Origin: Corynebacterium sp. P3-F1 | GTDB taxonomy: Bacteria > Actinomycetota > Actinomycetes > Mycobacteriales > Mycobacteriaceae | DNA: 64,000 nucleotides | Assembly (NCBI RefSeq): GCF_030503635.1 | Contig: NZ_CP129965.1 | Location: 1,612,001 to 1,676,000 of the forward strand | Direction: 5' to 3' | In this document: positions 40,061 through 50,534 of the stretch, piece after piece | How the letters are laid out: the number at the start of each line of letters is the position of its first letter | How positions within the stretch are numbered: the stretch's first letter is position 1 | Position numbers and translations under genes: made by a program | The notes under the pieces: model-generated | The model's database searches: none | What the model saw: the letters and a program-made list of their open reading frames with translations, nothing else | Told to the model about the DNA's origin: nothing

Positions 40061-40099
40061 GCGCGATGGGGTGGCGCGATGGGGTGGCGCGATGGGGCC
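40061..40099 (+). repeat. Three-copy 13-bp tandem repeat upstream of folD
   Basis: GCGCGATGGGGTG at 40061-40073 and 40074-40086, then GCGCGATGGGGCC at 40087-40099. It sits between the M20 promoter region and the folD -10. Confidence 0.95.
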
Positions 40100-40121
40100 C
40101 GCGCGGGGAAACACTGGTGTT

Positions 40122-40127
40122 TAAGAT
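40122..40127 (+). promoter_or_regulatory. -10 element of folD, leaderless start
   Basis: TAAGAT ends 7 bases before GTG 40135, so the transcript should start with the coding sequence. An ATG at 40126 overlaps the hexamer and is less likely. Confidence 0.55.
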
Positions 40128-40134
40128 GGTGTCC

Positions 40135-40995
40135 GTGACTGCGATCAAATTGGACGGAAAACTCTACCGCGAGGAGATTTTCGCGGACCTCGAAGCTCGC
40201 GTGGCTCGTCTCAAGGAAGAACACGGGATCACGCCGGGCCTGGCCACGGTGCTCGTCGGCGAGGACCCCGCCAGCCAGAACTATGTGCGCATGAAGCACA
40301 AGGATTGCGAGCAGCTCGGCATCGCGTCGATCATGAAGGAGCTGCCGGGCGACTGCACGCAGGAAGAGCTCGATGCGCTTATCGACGAACTCAACCACGA
40401 CCCCGCTGTCACCGGCTACATCGTGCAGCTTCCCCTGCCGAAGCACCTGGACGAGAACCGCGTGCTGGGCCTGATCGACCCGGACAAGGATGCCGACGGC
40501 CTCCACCCGGTGAACCTGGGCCGCCTCGTGCTCAACGAGCCCGCGCCGCTGCCGTGCACCCCGAACGGTTCGCTCGCGCTGCTTGAGCGTTTCGGCGTCG
40601 ATCTGAACGGCGCGATCGTGTGCGTGATCGGCCGCGGTGTGACCGTCGGCCGTCCGATCTCGCTCATGCTGACCAAGCGCGATGTCAACGCTACCGCGGT
40701 GCTGTGCCACACCGGCACTAAGGATCTGGCTGCTGAGACCCGCCGCGCCGACGTGATCATCGCAGCCGCCGGTAAGCCCCACATGATTACCGCCGACATG
40801 ATCAAGGAAGGTGCCGCTGTGCTCGACGTGGGGGTTTCGCGTGTCGACGGCAAGACCACCGGCGACGTCCACCCCGACGTTTGGGAAAAGGCCGGCTGGG
40901 TCTCCCCGAACCCGGGTGGTGTCGGTCCGATGACCCGCACGTTCCTGGTGCGCAACATCGTCGAGCGTGCCGAGCGCCTTGCCGGAGCCCAGTAA
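40135..40995 (+). CDS. folD: Bifunctional methylene-tetrahydrofolate dehydrogenase/cyclohydrolase
   Basis: FolD interconverts 5,10-methylene-THF and 10-formyl-THF (NADP). 286 residues from GTG 40135, giving the N-terminus [15 protein letters not shown]. Motifs: [20 protein letters not shown] (catalytic Lys/Tyr region), [23 protein letters not shown], nucleotide-binding [20 protein letters not shown]. The next gene overlaps its 3' end by 29 bp. Confidence 0.96.
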   Translation: MTAIKLDGKLYREEIFADLEARVARLKEEHGITPGLATVLVGEDPASQNYVRMKHKDCEQLGIASIMKELPGDCTQEELDALIDELNHDPAVTGYIVQLPLPKHLDENRVLGLIDPDKDADGLHPVNLGRLVLNEPAPLPCTPNGSLALLERFGVDLNGAIVCVIGRGVTVGRPISLMLTKRDVNATAVLCHTGTKDLAAETRRADVIIAAAGKPHMITADMIKEGAAVLDVGVSRVDGKTTGDVHPDVWEKAGWVSPNPGGVGPMTRTFLVRNIVERAERLAGAQ

Positions 40996-41377
40996 GCTGC
41001 CCGCTCACAACGGGGCCGGCCCGGCAGCCAGTGGCAGTTCTGCCTCGGCCGGGCCGGTGCCACCGAGCCTGGATAATCCGCACGACATCGGAAACCCGCC
41101 GTCGCGTCTGCCGCTGCGAGCGCAGCAGGTCATGGTCGGGGTGTTCGTGCTCGGCTTCGTGGTGGCGACCCTGTTCGCGGTGACCGAGCATTGGCGCCGC
41201 GCCTGTTTCACCCTCGGTGCGGCGATGCTGTGGCTCACTGCCTGCCGCCTCACCTGCGATTCCCAGGTCATGGGGTTGCTCGCAGTGCGCTCCCGGCGGT
41301 TCGACGCGATGTTCGCCACTACCGCCGGCGCTGGCTTGGTGTGGCTGGCTGTGTCGGTGGACTCGCTGGGCAGTTAG
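40967..41377 (+). CDS. DUF3017 membrane protein
   Basis: 136 residues. The first ~45 are hydrophilic, Pro/Ser/Ala-rich; then two or three hydrophobic helices ([52 protein letters not shown]) in the DUF3017 pattern, a family that follows folD in actinobacteria. It overlaps folD by 29 bp if the GTG at 40967 is used; a later start is possible. Its stop overlaps the convergent metX stop by 4 bp. Function unknown. Confidence 0.82.
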   Translation: MPSALPEPSKLPAHNGAGPAASGSSASAGPVPPSLDNPHDIGNPPSRLPLRAQQVMVGVFVLGFVVATLFAVTEHWRRACFTLGAAMLWLTACRLTCDSQVMGLLAVRSRRFDAMFATTAGAGLVWLAVSVDSLGS

Positions 41378-42516
41378 ATCTCGTAGTGCCCGCGGGTCTT
41401 CGCCAGGTCCGTTGCAGACGGGGTCTGGTCCGCCAGAATGATGAAATTGCGCAGGATGTGGCCCATCTGGCGGGTCTCCACAAGGAATGCGTCGTGGCCG
41501 ACGGGGGAAACGATCTTGTTCATGGCCAGCAGATTGCCGATGTTGCGCGACAAGTGTTCCTGCTGGTGGAACGGGTACAAGATGTCGGTGTCCACGCCGA
41601 CGACCATCGTGGGCACGCTGATCTGCGCCAGTGCGCGGTTGAGGCCGCCGCGTCCGCGGCCGATGTCGTGGCGTGACAGGGATTCGGTGATGGCGACGTA
41701 GGAGCCGGCGTCGAAACGCCTGACCAGCTGCTCGCCCTGGTGATCGAGGTAGCTCTGCACGGCGAAGCGCTGCTGCTCGTCGCGGAAGGCGCCTAAGGGG
41801 TTCTCGCCCGGCTGGGACATGGTGCCGAAGCGTTCGTCGATCTCCTGCTCGCCGCGGTAGGTCAGGTGGGCGATGCGGCGGGCAGCGGCCAGGCCCGCAT
41901 CGGGGGAGCGGCCGGTGCCGTAGTAGTCGCCGCCCTGCCAGTCCGGGTCGCGCACGATCGACGTGATCTGTGCTGTCTGGATGCCGATTTGCCATGCGGA
42001 CGCGCGGGCGGACATGGCGATCACGCAGGCGTAATTCGCCCAATCCGGGTACATGATCGTCCACTCCAGAGCGCGCGCCCCGCCCATGGAGCCGCCGACA
42101 ATGGCGTGCATGCTGTTGATCCCGAGACTCTCCAAGAACTGCGCTTCCGCCCGCACCTGGTCGCGGATGGAGATGGCGGGGAAGCGCGAGCCCCACGCCC
42201 CGCCGTCGGGGTGCTCACTCGACGGGCCGGTCGAACCGGAGCAGCCGCCGAGAACATTCGTGCACACGACGCAGAAACGGTCGGTGTCCAGCGGTGCGCC
42301 GGGGCCGATCAGGCCCTCCCACCAGCCGGCGGCGTTCGAGTCGCCGGTCAACGCGTGCTCGACCAGGATGAGGTTGTTGCGGCCGTGGGGGTCGCCAGTG
42401 AAGGCACCCCAACGTCGATAAGCGATGCGCACGTCGCGGATCGTGGCGCCGGCTTCTGTGCGCACGTCGCCGATCGGCTGGGTGGTTAGTTCGCCTTCGG
42501 GCGGGAGAATAATCAT
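41374..42516 (-). CDS. metX: Homoserine O-acetyltransferase
   Basis: Acetylates homoserine with acetyl-CoA, the first dedicated step to methionine in corynebacteria. 380 residues, alpha/beta-hydrolase fold. NNLILVEHALTGDSNAAGW, nucleophile elbow VGGSMGGARALEWTI (Ser), catalytic Asp in VVGVDTDILYP, His in PVGHDAFLVE. It overlaps metY by 4 bp and depends on it translationally. Confidence 0.96.
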   Translation of the reverse strand: MIILPPEGELTTQPIGDVRTEAGATIRDVRIAYRRWGAFTGDPHGRNNLILVEHALTGDSNAAGWWEGLIGPGAPLDTDRFCVVCTNVLGGCSGSTGPSSEHPDGGAWGSRFPAISIRDQVRAEAQFLESLGINSMHAIVGGSMGGARALEWTIMYPDWANYACVIAMSARASAWQIGIQTAQITSIVRDPDWQGGDYYGTGRSPDAGLAAARRIAHLTYRGEQEIDERFGTMSQPGENPLGAFRDEQQRFAVQSYLDHQGEQLVRRFDAGSYVAITESLSRHDIGRGRGGLNRALAQISVPTMVVGVDTDILYPFHQQEHLSRNIGNLLAMNKIVSPVGHDAFLVETRQMGHILRNFIILADQTPSATDLAKTRGHYEI

Positions 42517-43889
42517 GCGATTGCAGCGAATCCACGGTCGAGGTCAGCGAGGATGTCGTCGATGTCCTCGATGCCCACCGACAGGCGGATCGTCGCCTGC
42601 GTGATGCCGGCGCGGGCCAGGCCAGCCTCCGTGGACTGCGAGTGCGTCGTGGTCGCGGGGTGCACGACGAGCGAGCGGACATCGCCGATATTTGCCAGGT
42701 TGGAATGCAGCTTCAACGCGTCGATGAACGCCCACGCCTGCGTCTTGTCGCTCGGATCACCCGCGAGATCGAAAGACAGCACCGACCCTGTGTACTGCAG
42801 GCCGAGCTTTTCCTTCGTGGCGTAGTGCGGCGAATCCGGCAGCCCCGCAAAATTCACGTGCGCCACCTCGTCCTTCGCCGCCAGGTATTCAGCGACCTTC
42901 AGCGCATTCGCATTATGCTTTTCGACGCGCAGGCCAAGCGTATCCATCCCCTGCAGCGCCACCCAGGCATTGAACGGCGAAATGGCGGCACCTGTGTCGC
43001 GGAGGACACCTGCGCGGGCCTTCACCGCGAATGCCGGTGCGCCGAGGTCTGCGTACACGAGACCGTGGTAGGCGGGGTCCGGGTTGACGAAGTACGGGAA
43101 GACCGGTTCGCCGTCGCGGGTGACGGTCCAGTCGAAGGAGCCGCCGTCGATAATCGCGCCGCCGAGAGCTGCCCCGTTGCCGGTGTAGAACTTCGTCGTG
43201 GACACGACCACGATGTCCGCGCCTAGCTCCAACGGACGGGCGATTGCCGCAGTAGCCATGGTGTTGTCCACGATCAACGGCACCTGATTATTGTGCGCGA
43301 TCTGTGCGACAGCCGGGATGTCCAGCACGTCCGCGATCGGGTTGCCGAAAGTCTCGCCGTAGAACGCCTTCGTGTTCGGCTTGACCGCTTGCTGCCAGCT
43401 GTCCGGGTCGTCCGGGTTGTCCACGAAGCTGACCTCGATGCCTAAACGTGGCAGTGTCACCTCGAACAGCGTCTCCGTACCGCCGTACAAGCGCGGGGAC
43501 GTGACGATGTGGTCGCCCGCACTGGCCAGGTTCGTGATCGCCGCCGTCTCCGCCGCCATGCCCGAGGAGAATGCCACCGCCGCGACACCGCCCTCAAGCG
43601 ACGCCAGACGGTTCTCCAGCGCCTCCTGCGTCGGGTTCGTGATGCGGGTGTAAATCGGGCCCGGATCCGCCAACGCGAAACGATCCTGCGCGTGCTGCGT
43701 ATCGTTGAACACGTAGGACGTGGTCATGTAAATCGGCTGGTTTCGCGCGCCAACTCCGTTGTCAACGCTCTGGCCCGCGTGGATGGCGCGGGTGTCGAAG
43801 GACCAGTCGTTCGCAGCGCTGTTGTCGTAGTGCGGGGTGGAGTTCGCCTGGTTCGCTTCGGCCGGCTGGGGCTCAGTCTCGTTCGTCAT
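42513..43889 (-). CDS. metY: O-acetylhomoserine sulfhydrylase
   Basis: PLP enzyme making homocysteine from O-acetylhomoserine and sulfide. 458 residues of the Cys/Met-metabolism family. TRITNPTQEALENRLASLEGG; PLP lysine in VVSTTKFYTGNGAALGG; C-terminal LSVGIEDIDDILADLDRG. First gene of metY-metX, with direct sulfhydrylation feeding methionine synthesis. A McbR-like half-site lies ~75-90 bp upstream. Confidence 0.96.
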   Translation of the reverse strand: MTNETEPQPAEANQANSTPHYDNSAANDWSFDTRAIHAGQSVDNGVGARNQPIYMTTSYVFNDTQHAQDRFALADPGPIYTRITNPTQEALENRLASLEGGVAAVAFSSGMAAETAAITNLASAGDHIVTSPRLYGGTETLFEVTLPRLGIEVSFVDNPDDPDSWQQAVKPNTKAFYGETFGNPIADVLDIPAVAQIAHNNQVPLIVDNTMATAAIARPLELGADIVVVSTTKFYTGNGAALGGAIIDGGSFDWTVTRDGEPVFPYFVNPDPAYHGLVYADLGAPAFAVKARAGVLRDTGAAISPFNAWVALQGMDTLGLRVEKHNANALKVAEYLAAKDEVAHVNFAGLPDSPHYATKEKLGLQYTGSVLSFDLAGDPSDKTQAWAFIDALKLHSNLANIGDVRSLVVHPATTTHSQSTEAGLARAGITQATIRLSVGIEDIDDILADLDRGFAAIA

Positions 43890-43964
43890 GGCACCAAGCT
43901 AGGACTGGTCGCTGGCCGTCGCAAACACTTTTCACACGATGACGACGGCTGCACTTTCGAAAAC

Positions 43965-43980
43965 CGGACCAAGCTGTCTA
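43965..43980 (-). promoter_or_regulatory. Partial McbR-like site before metY
   Basis: On the minus strand TAGAC-AGCTTG-GTCCG, against TAGAC-N6-GTCTA: left half exact, right half GTC only. It is positioned ~76 bp before the metY start. McbR represses metY in C. glutamicum. Confidence 0.4.
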
Positions 43981-44061
43981 TTTGCACGTGTGGGCTGGCC
44001 GTGCACCGTGAATCTAAATCGGCGACGGAACCCGTCGTTAGGCGGTGAAGTCTAAGAGTGT

Positions 44062-44979
44062 ATGAATGCTGAACGCATCGCAGAGCTCACTCGCCCGCTG
44101 ACAGACTTCCGCGTCCTGAGCATGAAGGGTGCGACCGCCCACGAATTATCGCAGTACAAAGCTCTTCCTGGCACGCTCTGCTATCCCACCGGTGATTTCA
44201 CCGCTTTGCCTTACCACGAGAAACGCTATCTGCTCGCCTATGCCGCTGCACGGAGTTCCACCGGATCGGTCCTTGTGGCGCGTTCGGCTGCTCGGATCTG
44301 GAATATGTGGGTCATCGCCACCTCCACTGAGACAATAGAACTTGCGCTGAAAAGTGGAAAAGCATCACCATCCCGGGCGAACAGTGAGCGCTACACATAC
44401 CGCTACGGGACATTGTCTGACTCTGACATCACGACTGTTCATGGTGTGAGTGTCACTAGCGCGATCCGGACGTTCGTTGATATCGCCAGGTACCACGGCT
44501 TCGCCGAGGGGCTTGTGGCGGCCGATTGCCTCCTGAACAACGGCTTCACACGGAACGAGATCCGCCAGTACATCGAAGCTATGGGGCGGAAGAAAGGAAT
44601 CGCTACTGTAAGGCGATGCCTGGAGCACGCGATCGACCGCTCCGAGTCCCCCTATGAGAGCTACGCCCGCGCATTGCTCATCGAAGCGGGAATCGACGAC
44701 ATCACGGCTCAGTTCCAGATCGGCCGTTTCCGCCCTGACCTCTGCATTGGCGGTTGGCTTCTCATCGAGATCGACGGCCGCAAGAAATACGAAGGCGAAG
44801 ACGGGCAGAAGCTGGCCTACAAGGATCTGATGCGCCAGCGGGAGATCGAGAACCAGGGCTATGTGTTCCGACGGGTCTCCCCGGAATTCCTGCTCAAATA
44901 CCCCGACAAATTCGTTGATGACATTCTTATGGTCATCGAGGCCCGGCGGCGCGGCCCGGTCGAGCGGGCACAGAGCTAG
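44062..44979 (+). CDS. AbiEi-like/DUF559 (Vsr-fold endonuclease domain) protein
   Basis: 305 residues. The N-terminal ~170 residues resemble the AbiEi-type transcriptional/antitoxin-like domain common in actinobacteria. The C-terminal ~110 are a DUF559 PD-(D/E)xK nuclease-like domain: SPYESYARALLIEAGI, FRPDLCIGGWLLIEIDGRKKY (Asp and E-x-D/K catalytic pattern), QREIENQGYVFRRVSPE. Accessory-type gene of defence or toxin-antitoxin character; no separate AbiEii toxin is adjacent. A His/Gly/Asp-rich stretch follows in the -1 frame. Confidence 0.72.
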   Translation: MNAERIAELTRPLTDFRVLSMKGATAHELSQYKALPGTLCYPTGDFTALPYHEKRYLLAYAAARSSTGSVLVARSAARIWNMWVIATSTETIELALKSGKASPSRANSERYTYRYGTLSDSDITTVHGVSVTSAIRTFVDIARYHGFAEGLVAADCLLNNGFTRNEIRQYIEAMGRKKGIATVRRCLEHAIDRSESPYESYARALLIEAGIDDITAQFQIGRFRPDLCIGGWLLIEIDGRKKYEGEDGQKLAYKDLMRQREIENQGYVFRRVSPEFLLKYPDKFVDDILMVIEARRRGPVERAQS

Positions 44980-45167
44980 CGCCGGAGCGCCGTCTCGGTG
45001 GTTATGGCCACGGCCACGGTGACGGACATCGTTACGGACATGATGACGACCACGGTCATGGTTACGGCCATGATGATGACTACGGCCATGGACATGACGC
45101 AAATACCTATTCCTGGATACCTATTCACAAGGTGACGGGTTCGGCGGAAAATCTGCCGACCTTGTGA
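44979..45167 (+). pseudogene. His/Gly/Asp-rich coding remnant in the -1 frame after the DUF559 gene
   Basis: The frame from 44979 to the stop at 45165-45167 encodes runs of GYGHGHGDGH, then two 10-residue units of the type GHDDDHGHGY. The two 30-bp units (starting GGACATGATGAC and GGCCATGATGAT) differ mostly at third positions of this frame, leaving Gly and Asp unchanged, with His/Tyr swaps otherwise. That is the mark of a once translated sequence. No start codon is available nearby; it may be the frameshifted tail of the DUF559 gene or of a lost metal-binding protein. Confidence 0.45.
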
Positions 45168-45191
45168 ATAGGTATCCAGGAATAGGTGTTT
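45101..45191. repeat. 33-bp near-perfect inverted repeat with 25-base loop
   Basis: Left arm 45101-45133, right arm 45159-45191; 32 of 33 positions pair (one T/C difference near the outer end). Each arm contains a 10-bp direct repeat ATACCTATTC spaced by CTGG. The loop holds a small CGGC/GCCG pairing. It lies between the DUF559 gene and the 3' end of icd, with no T-tract of note. Confidence 0.95.
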
Positions 45192-45356
45192 AGAAAAGCT
45201 CCGCTTCTCGACGTCGCACGTACCCAGCCGTCCTCCCGTTCGGGGAGGCAACCGGCGGTAGCGGGTCAGTAGCGGAGCCGAGAGGCAGCCACCGGTAGCG
45301 GAGTTGTAGCTGCAGCGGAGCGGTAGCTGCATCCGAGCTGGAGCTAACGGCGGCCG

Positions 45357-47570
45357 CTAGCTCTCCAGCTCGTCGACGATGCGGTTGAACGTCTCGGACG
45401 GGCGCATGACCTTGGTGGTCTTCTCGTCATCGAGCCAGTAGTAGCCGCCGAGGTCGGCGGGGCTGCCTTGGACATCGAGAAGCTCTTGCAGGATCTGCTC
45501 TTCGTTGTCACGGAGTTCGGCGGCGATCTGCTTGAAACCGGAGGCCAGCTCGGCGTCGTCGGACTGGGATGCCAGCTCTTCGGCCCAGTAGCGGGCGATG
45601 AAGTAGTGGGATCCGCGGTCGTCGATTTCGCCGGCCTTGCGGGACGGGGAGCGGCCCTCGGTGAGGAAGATCTCGATGGCGCGGTCGAGGGTGTCGCCGA
45701 GGACACCGGCGCGGGCGTTGTCGTTCTTCTCCTGCTCGTGGCGGAAGGACTCGGTGAGGGCGAGGTATTCGCCGAGGGAGTCCCAGCGCAGGTGGTTTTC
45801 CTCTTCGACCTGCTGGACGTGCTTCGGGGCGGAGCCGCCGGCACCGGTTTCGAAGAGGCCTCCTCCGGCCATGAGCGGTACGACGGAGAGCATCTTGGCG
45901 GAGGTGCCCAGTTCGAGGATGGGGAAGAGGTCGGTGTTGTAGTCGCGCAGGACGTTGCCGGTGACGGAGATGGTGTCTTCGCCGCGGCGGATGCGGTCGA
46001 CGGTGATCTTCGTGGCTTCCTCTGGGGAAGCGAAAGAGATATCCAGGCCGTCGGTGTTCAGGTCGGCAAGCTGGGTCTCGGCGATCTTCTGGATGTTGGT
46101 GTCGTGGGCGCGCTTCGGGTCGAGCCAGAAGATGGTCTTCATACCGGACTTGCGGGCGCGGTCGGCGGCGAGCTTGACCCAGTCCTCGATTGCGGGGCCG
46201 CCGGTGTGGCAAGCGCGCCAGATGTCGCCCTTTTCCACGGTGTGCTCCATCAGGACGGTGCCGTCGCTAGCAACGACCTGCATGGTGCCGTCGAAAGGCA
46301 TCTTGAAGGTCTTGTCGTGGGAGCCGTATTCCTCGGCCTTCTGCGCCATGAGGCCGACGTTGGGGGAGGTACCCATGGTGGTCGGGTCATAGGCGCCGTT
46401 GGCGCGGCAGTCGTCGATGACGGTCTGGTAGACACCAGCGTAGGAGGAGTCCGGGATGACAGCCAGGGTGTCTTCTTCCTGGTCGTCGGCGTTCCACATG
46501 TGGCCGGAGGTGCGGATCATGGCGGGCATGGAGGCGTCGACAATGACGTCGGACGGCACGTGCAGGTTGGTGATGCCCTTGTGGGAGTTCACCTGGGCGA
46601 GTGCGGGGCCGTTGGCCATGGCTTTGTCGAAGGCCTCGCGGATCTCTTCACCGTTCTCCAGGTCGGACAGGCCGCTGTAAATGGCGCCGAGGCCGCTCTC
46701 GCCGTCAAGGCCGGCTTCGAGCAGTTCGTCGCCGTGCTGGTCGTAAACGTCTTTGAAGAAGGCGCGGACGACGTGGCCGAAGATAATGGGGTCGGAGACC
46801 TTCATCATGGTGGCCTTGAGGTGGACGGAGAAGAGGATGTCTTCTTTCTTGGCGCGTTCGAGGGCTTCGAGGAGGAAGGCGTCGAGGGCCTTGACGGACA
46901 TGTAGGTCGCGTCGACGACGTCACCGGCGGAGACTTTCACGTCGTCGCGGAAGGTGCGCTCTTTGTCGGCGCCGACGAGCTTCATCGTCAAAGTGTCGTC
47001 GTTTTCGATGATGACGGACTTCTCGTTGTGGCGGAAGTCGTCGGCTTCCATGGTGGCCACATTCGTCTTGGAGTCGGAGGACCATTCGCCCATGGAGTGG
47101 GGGTGCTTGCGGGCGAAGTTCTTCACCGACCGCGGCGCGCGACGGTCGGAGTTGCCCTGGCGGAGGACGGGGTTGACGGCGGAGCCCTTCACAGCGTCGT
47201 AACGCTTGCGGATGTCTTCCTGTGTTTCGTTGGTGGGGTTGGCCGGGTAGTCGGGAATGTCGAATCCGGCGTCTTGCAGTTCCTTAATAGCCTTGCGCAG
47301 CTGGACCAGGGAAGCGGAGATGTTGGGCAGCTTCACAATGTTGGCGTCCGGCGTGCGTGCCAGCTCGCCGAGCTCGCCCAGGTAGTCCGGTACCTTCTGG
47401 TCGTCGGAGAGGTAGTCGGGGAACTGGGCAAGAATGCGGCCCGCCAGGGAAATGTCGTAGGTCTCCACGTCGACGCCTGCGTTGGAGGCGAATGCTTCGA
47501 CGATGGGTTTGAGGGAGTACGTCGCTAGAAGCGGGGCTTCGTCCGTCTTGGTCCAGATGATTTTGGCCAT
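45357..47570 (-). CDS. icd: Isocitrate dehydrogenase (NADP), monomeric type
   Basis: TCA-cycle enzyme of the monomeric IDH-II family, 737 residues, the length of the C. glutamicum enzyme. Diagnostic segments: [20 protein letters not shown] at the start, [41 protein letters not shown] (substrate/NADP region), [16 protein letters not shown], and [24 protein letters not shown] (shown by its core [18 protein letters not shown]). Single gene divergent from xthA. Confidence 0.98.
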   Translation of the reverse strand: MAKIIWTKTDEAPLLATYSLKPIVEAFASNAGVDVETYDISLAGRILAQFPDYLSDDQKVPDYLGELGELARTPDANIVKLPNISASLVQLRKAIKELQDAGFDIPDYPANPTNETQEDIRKRYDAVKGSAVNPVLRQGNSDRRAPRSVKNFARKHPHSMGEWSSDSKTNVATMEADDFRHNEKSVIIENDDTLTMKLVGADKERTFRDDVKVSAGDVVDATYMSVKALDAFLLEALERAKKEDILFSVHLKATMMKVSDPIIFGHVVRAFFKDVYDQHGDELLEAGLDGESGLGAIYSGLSDLENGEEIREAFDKAMANGPALAQVNSHKGITNLHVPSDVIVDASMPAMIRTSGHMWNADDQEEDTLAVIPDSSYAGVYQTVIDDCRANGAYDPTTMGTSPNVGLMAQKAEEYGSHDKTFKMPFDGTMQVVASDGTVLMEHTVEKGDIWRACHTGGPAIEDWVKLAADRARKSGMKTIFWLDPKRAHDTNIQKIAETQLADLNTDGLDISFASPEEATKITVDRIRRGEDTISVTGNVLRDYNTDLFPILELGTSAKMLSVVPLMAGGGLFETGAGGSAPKHVQQVEEENHLRWDSLGEYLALTESFRHEQEKNDNARAGVLGDTLDRAIEIFLTEGRSPSRKAGEIDDRGSHYFIARYWAEELASQSDDAELASGFKQIAAELRDNEEQILQELLDVQGSPADLGGYYWLDDEKTTKVMRPSETFNRIVDELES

Positions 47571-47690
47571 GGGTCACCTCAAGTAATCAAAAAAGTTCTA
47601 TTTTCTCAATGTGTCAGCCCACTAGCGTACTCATAACGCGGACAGTCCGCCGTCTTGAGTCCGCGCACCGCCGCGGTAATGTGTTCCCGC

Positions 47691-48596
47691 ATGAGCCTCA
47701 CTATCGCGTCGATCAACGTCAACGGCATCCGCGCCGCCACGAAGGTGCGCAACGAGAACAACCCGGGCATGCTCGCTTGGCTCGAGGAGACATCGGCAGA
47801 CGTGGTGCTTATGCAGGAGGTCCGTGCGACGGAGAAGCAGGCGGAGGCTGCGCTCGCGCCCGCGATTGAGCAAGGCTGGCACGTGTATATCGCGCCGGCA
47901 GAGGCGAAGGGGCGCGCGGGCGTGGGTATCGCGTCGTGCACGCCGCTTAACGACGTCCGCGTCGGCATCCCGTCCTTCGAAGATTCCGGCCGCTTCATCG
48001 CGGGCACGCTTGACGACGGCACCGTGGTCTCCTCCCTCTATCTCCCCTCCGGCAGCACCGGAACTGAGAAGCAGGACGAGAAGTGGCGTTTCCTGGACCA
48101 GTTCGAGCCTCTGCTCGCCCAGTGGGCTGAGCAGCACAAGGACATGGTCATCGGCGGCGACTGGAATATCTGCCACCGGCGCGAGGACTTGAAGAACTGG
48201 AAGGGGAACCAGAAGTCCTCCGGCTTCCTGCCGGGGGAGCGCGCGTTCATGGACTCCGTCTTCGGCTGCTACCCGGACGATGAGGCCCAGGACATCGACG
48301 CCAAGGATGAGGCCGGCTTCTTCGGTGCGGTGGAGTACGTCAGCGACCAACGCCGCTCAGCCTGCGCGGAGCCGCGCTGGTTCGACGTTGCCCGCCGTCT
48401 CCAGCCCGACGACGCCCCGTACACCTGGTGGACCTACCGCGGCCAGGCTTTCAACAACAACGCCGGTTGGCGCATCGACTACCAGGCCGTCACTGCCAAC
48501 ATGCTCGAACGCGCCGAGCGGACCTGGGTGGAAAAGGCCGCAACGGTGGAGGAACGCTGGTCCGACCACTCGCCGCTGTTGGTCGAGTACCGCTAA
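47691..48596 (+). CDS. xthA: Exodeoxyribonuclease III
   Basis: AP endonuclease/3'-exonuclease of base-excision repair, 301 residues. SLTIASINVNGIRAA (Asn), MQEVRATEKQ (Glu metal ligand), IGGDWNICHR (Asp/Asn), YTWWTYRGQAFNNNAGWRIDY and WSDHSPLLVEYR (catalytic His). ATG 47691 is chosen because TAATGT at 47677-47682 gives a start of transcription within 2 bp of it; a longer frame upstream has no site. Confidence 0.95.
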   Translation: MSLTIASINVNGIRAATKVRNENNPGMLAWLEETSADVVLMQEVRATEKQAEAALAPAIEQGWHVYIAPAEAKGRAGVGIASCTPLNDVRVGIPSFEDSGRFIAGTLDDGTVVSSLYLPSGSTGTEKQDEKWRFLDQFEPLLAQWAEQHKDMVIGGDWNICHRREDLKNWKGNQKSSGFLPGERAFMDSVFGCYPDDEAQDIDAKDEAGFFGAVEYVSDQRRSACAEPRWFDVARRLQPDDAPYTWWTYRGQAFNNNAGWRIDYQAVTANMLERAERTWVEKAATVEERWSDHSPLLVEYR

Positions 48597-48606
48597 TTCC
48601 CCGAAA

Positions 48607-49008
48607 CTAACTGCCCGAAACGCCTGGTGAGTAAACCTCGAGGCCGCTTCTCTCCGCGGCCTCTGCCATCCGGTGGTCGTAGGTCACCATCGAGGTGCAT
48701 CCGCCAAGCAACGCGGCAGCGATGTGAATGGCATCGAGGGAACGGAGATTCGCTCCTGGAATGAGGCCGGCGTGCTCGAAGACGGTGCGGTTGACGTCGA
48801 TAAGCTGCAGGCGCAACAAGACGTTTCGCACGGCCGCCGGGCGGATCGAGGAAGTGCGTTGCTGTGCGCGGCTCAGCTCCGTGATGAGCAGGTTGGAAGA
48901 ACACAGCAGTGGGGCGCGAGTATTGATGGCCTCGATGAGGGCGGGCGATTCATCTTCCAGTACGAGCAACTTCACCGCCGCCGAGGTGTCCATGTACCAC
49001 GTCTCCAT
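48607..49008 (-). CDS. vapC: PIN-domain ribonuclease toxin, VapC family
   Basis: 133 residues with the four acidic residues of PIN nucleases: Asp in YMDTSAAVKLL, Glu in LLITELSRAQ, Asp in LRSLDAIHIAAAL, Asp in VTYDHRMAEAA. VapC toxins cleave tRNA or rRNA when released from VapB. The antitoxin gene lies 9 bp upstream, so they form one operon, inserted between xthA and trpS. Confidence 0.88.
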   Translation of the reverse strand: METWYMDTSAAVKLLVLEDESPALIEAINTRAPLLCSSNLLITELSRAQQRTSSIRPAAVRNVLLRLQLIDVNRTVFEHAGLIPGANLRSLDAIHIAAALLGGCTSMVTYDHRMAEAAERSGLEVYSPGVSGS

Positions 49009-49017
49009 GGCTGGGCC

Positions 49018-49326
49018 TTAAATCCTTTCGTCCCGCAGGTCCGCGAGCAACTCCTTGGTACTGATGTCCAGATCGGCGAGGTCTTCAACGTTGAATTCGG
49101 GCGGCCGCGAAGCCGGTGTGAAGGTAAGACCGGAGTGGTGCACGTCCACCAGGCCGGTCAGTCGGGCGACCGGACGGCCGCGGTTCGTGATGATGAATTC
49201 GGCACCTTCCTCCACCTCCCTCAAAATGCGGCTGCTGTCATTGCGTAGTTCTCGCTGGGGGATGTGGCGCGGCTCATGGAAAGAACCGGGGGTTCCAGGT
49301 GTTTGAGGGGCCGGTGCGGCAGACAT
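49018..49326 (-). CDS. vapB: VapB-type antitoxin, Phd/YefM fold
   Basis: About 102 residues. The Phd-type DNA-binding domain is in the middle: PQRELRNDSSRILREVEEG and FIITNRGRPVARL. The C-terminal ~40 residues are the acidic toxin-binding tail (EDLADLDISTKELLADLRD). ATG 49326 gives this normal N-terminus; the open frame 25 codons longer begins with hydrophobic, unrelated sequence. Expected to autorepress with VapC. Confidence 0.83.
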   Translation of the reverse strand: MSAAPAPQTPGTPGSFHEPRHIPQRELRNDSSRILREVEEGAEFIITNRGRPVARLTGLVDVHHSGLTFTPASRPPEFNVEDLADLDISTKELLADLRDERI

Positions 49327-49385
49327 GCTACAAGCGTAGCAACTGGGGTGAACCATGAGGAAGCCCAGAAAACGGACCTGAATGA

Positions 49386-50528
<1,143 letters not shown>

Positions 50529-50534
50529 TAGCTC

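Noticed and set aside
44976-45332. A minus-strand 118-codon frame with a hydrophobic Met/Val run
   Set aside because: The hydrophobic run is produced by the reverse complement of the His/Gly-rich repeat; third-position variation supports the plus-strand frame.
45468-47528. A 686-codon plus-strand frame rich in Gly and Val
   Set aside because: It is the antisense shadow of the monomeric icd gene; composition is abnormal and no motif is present.
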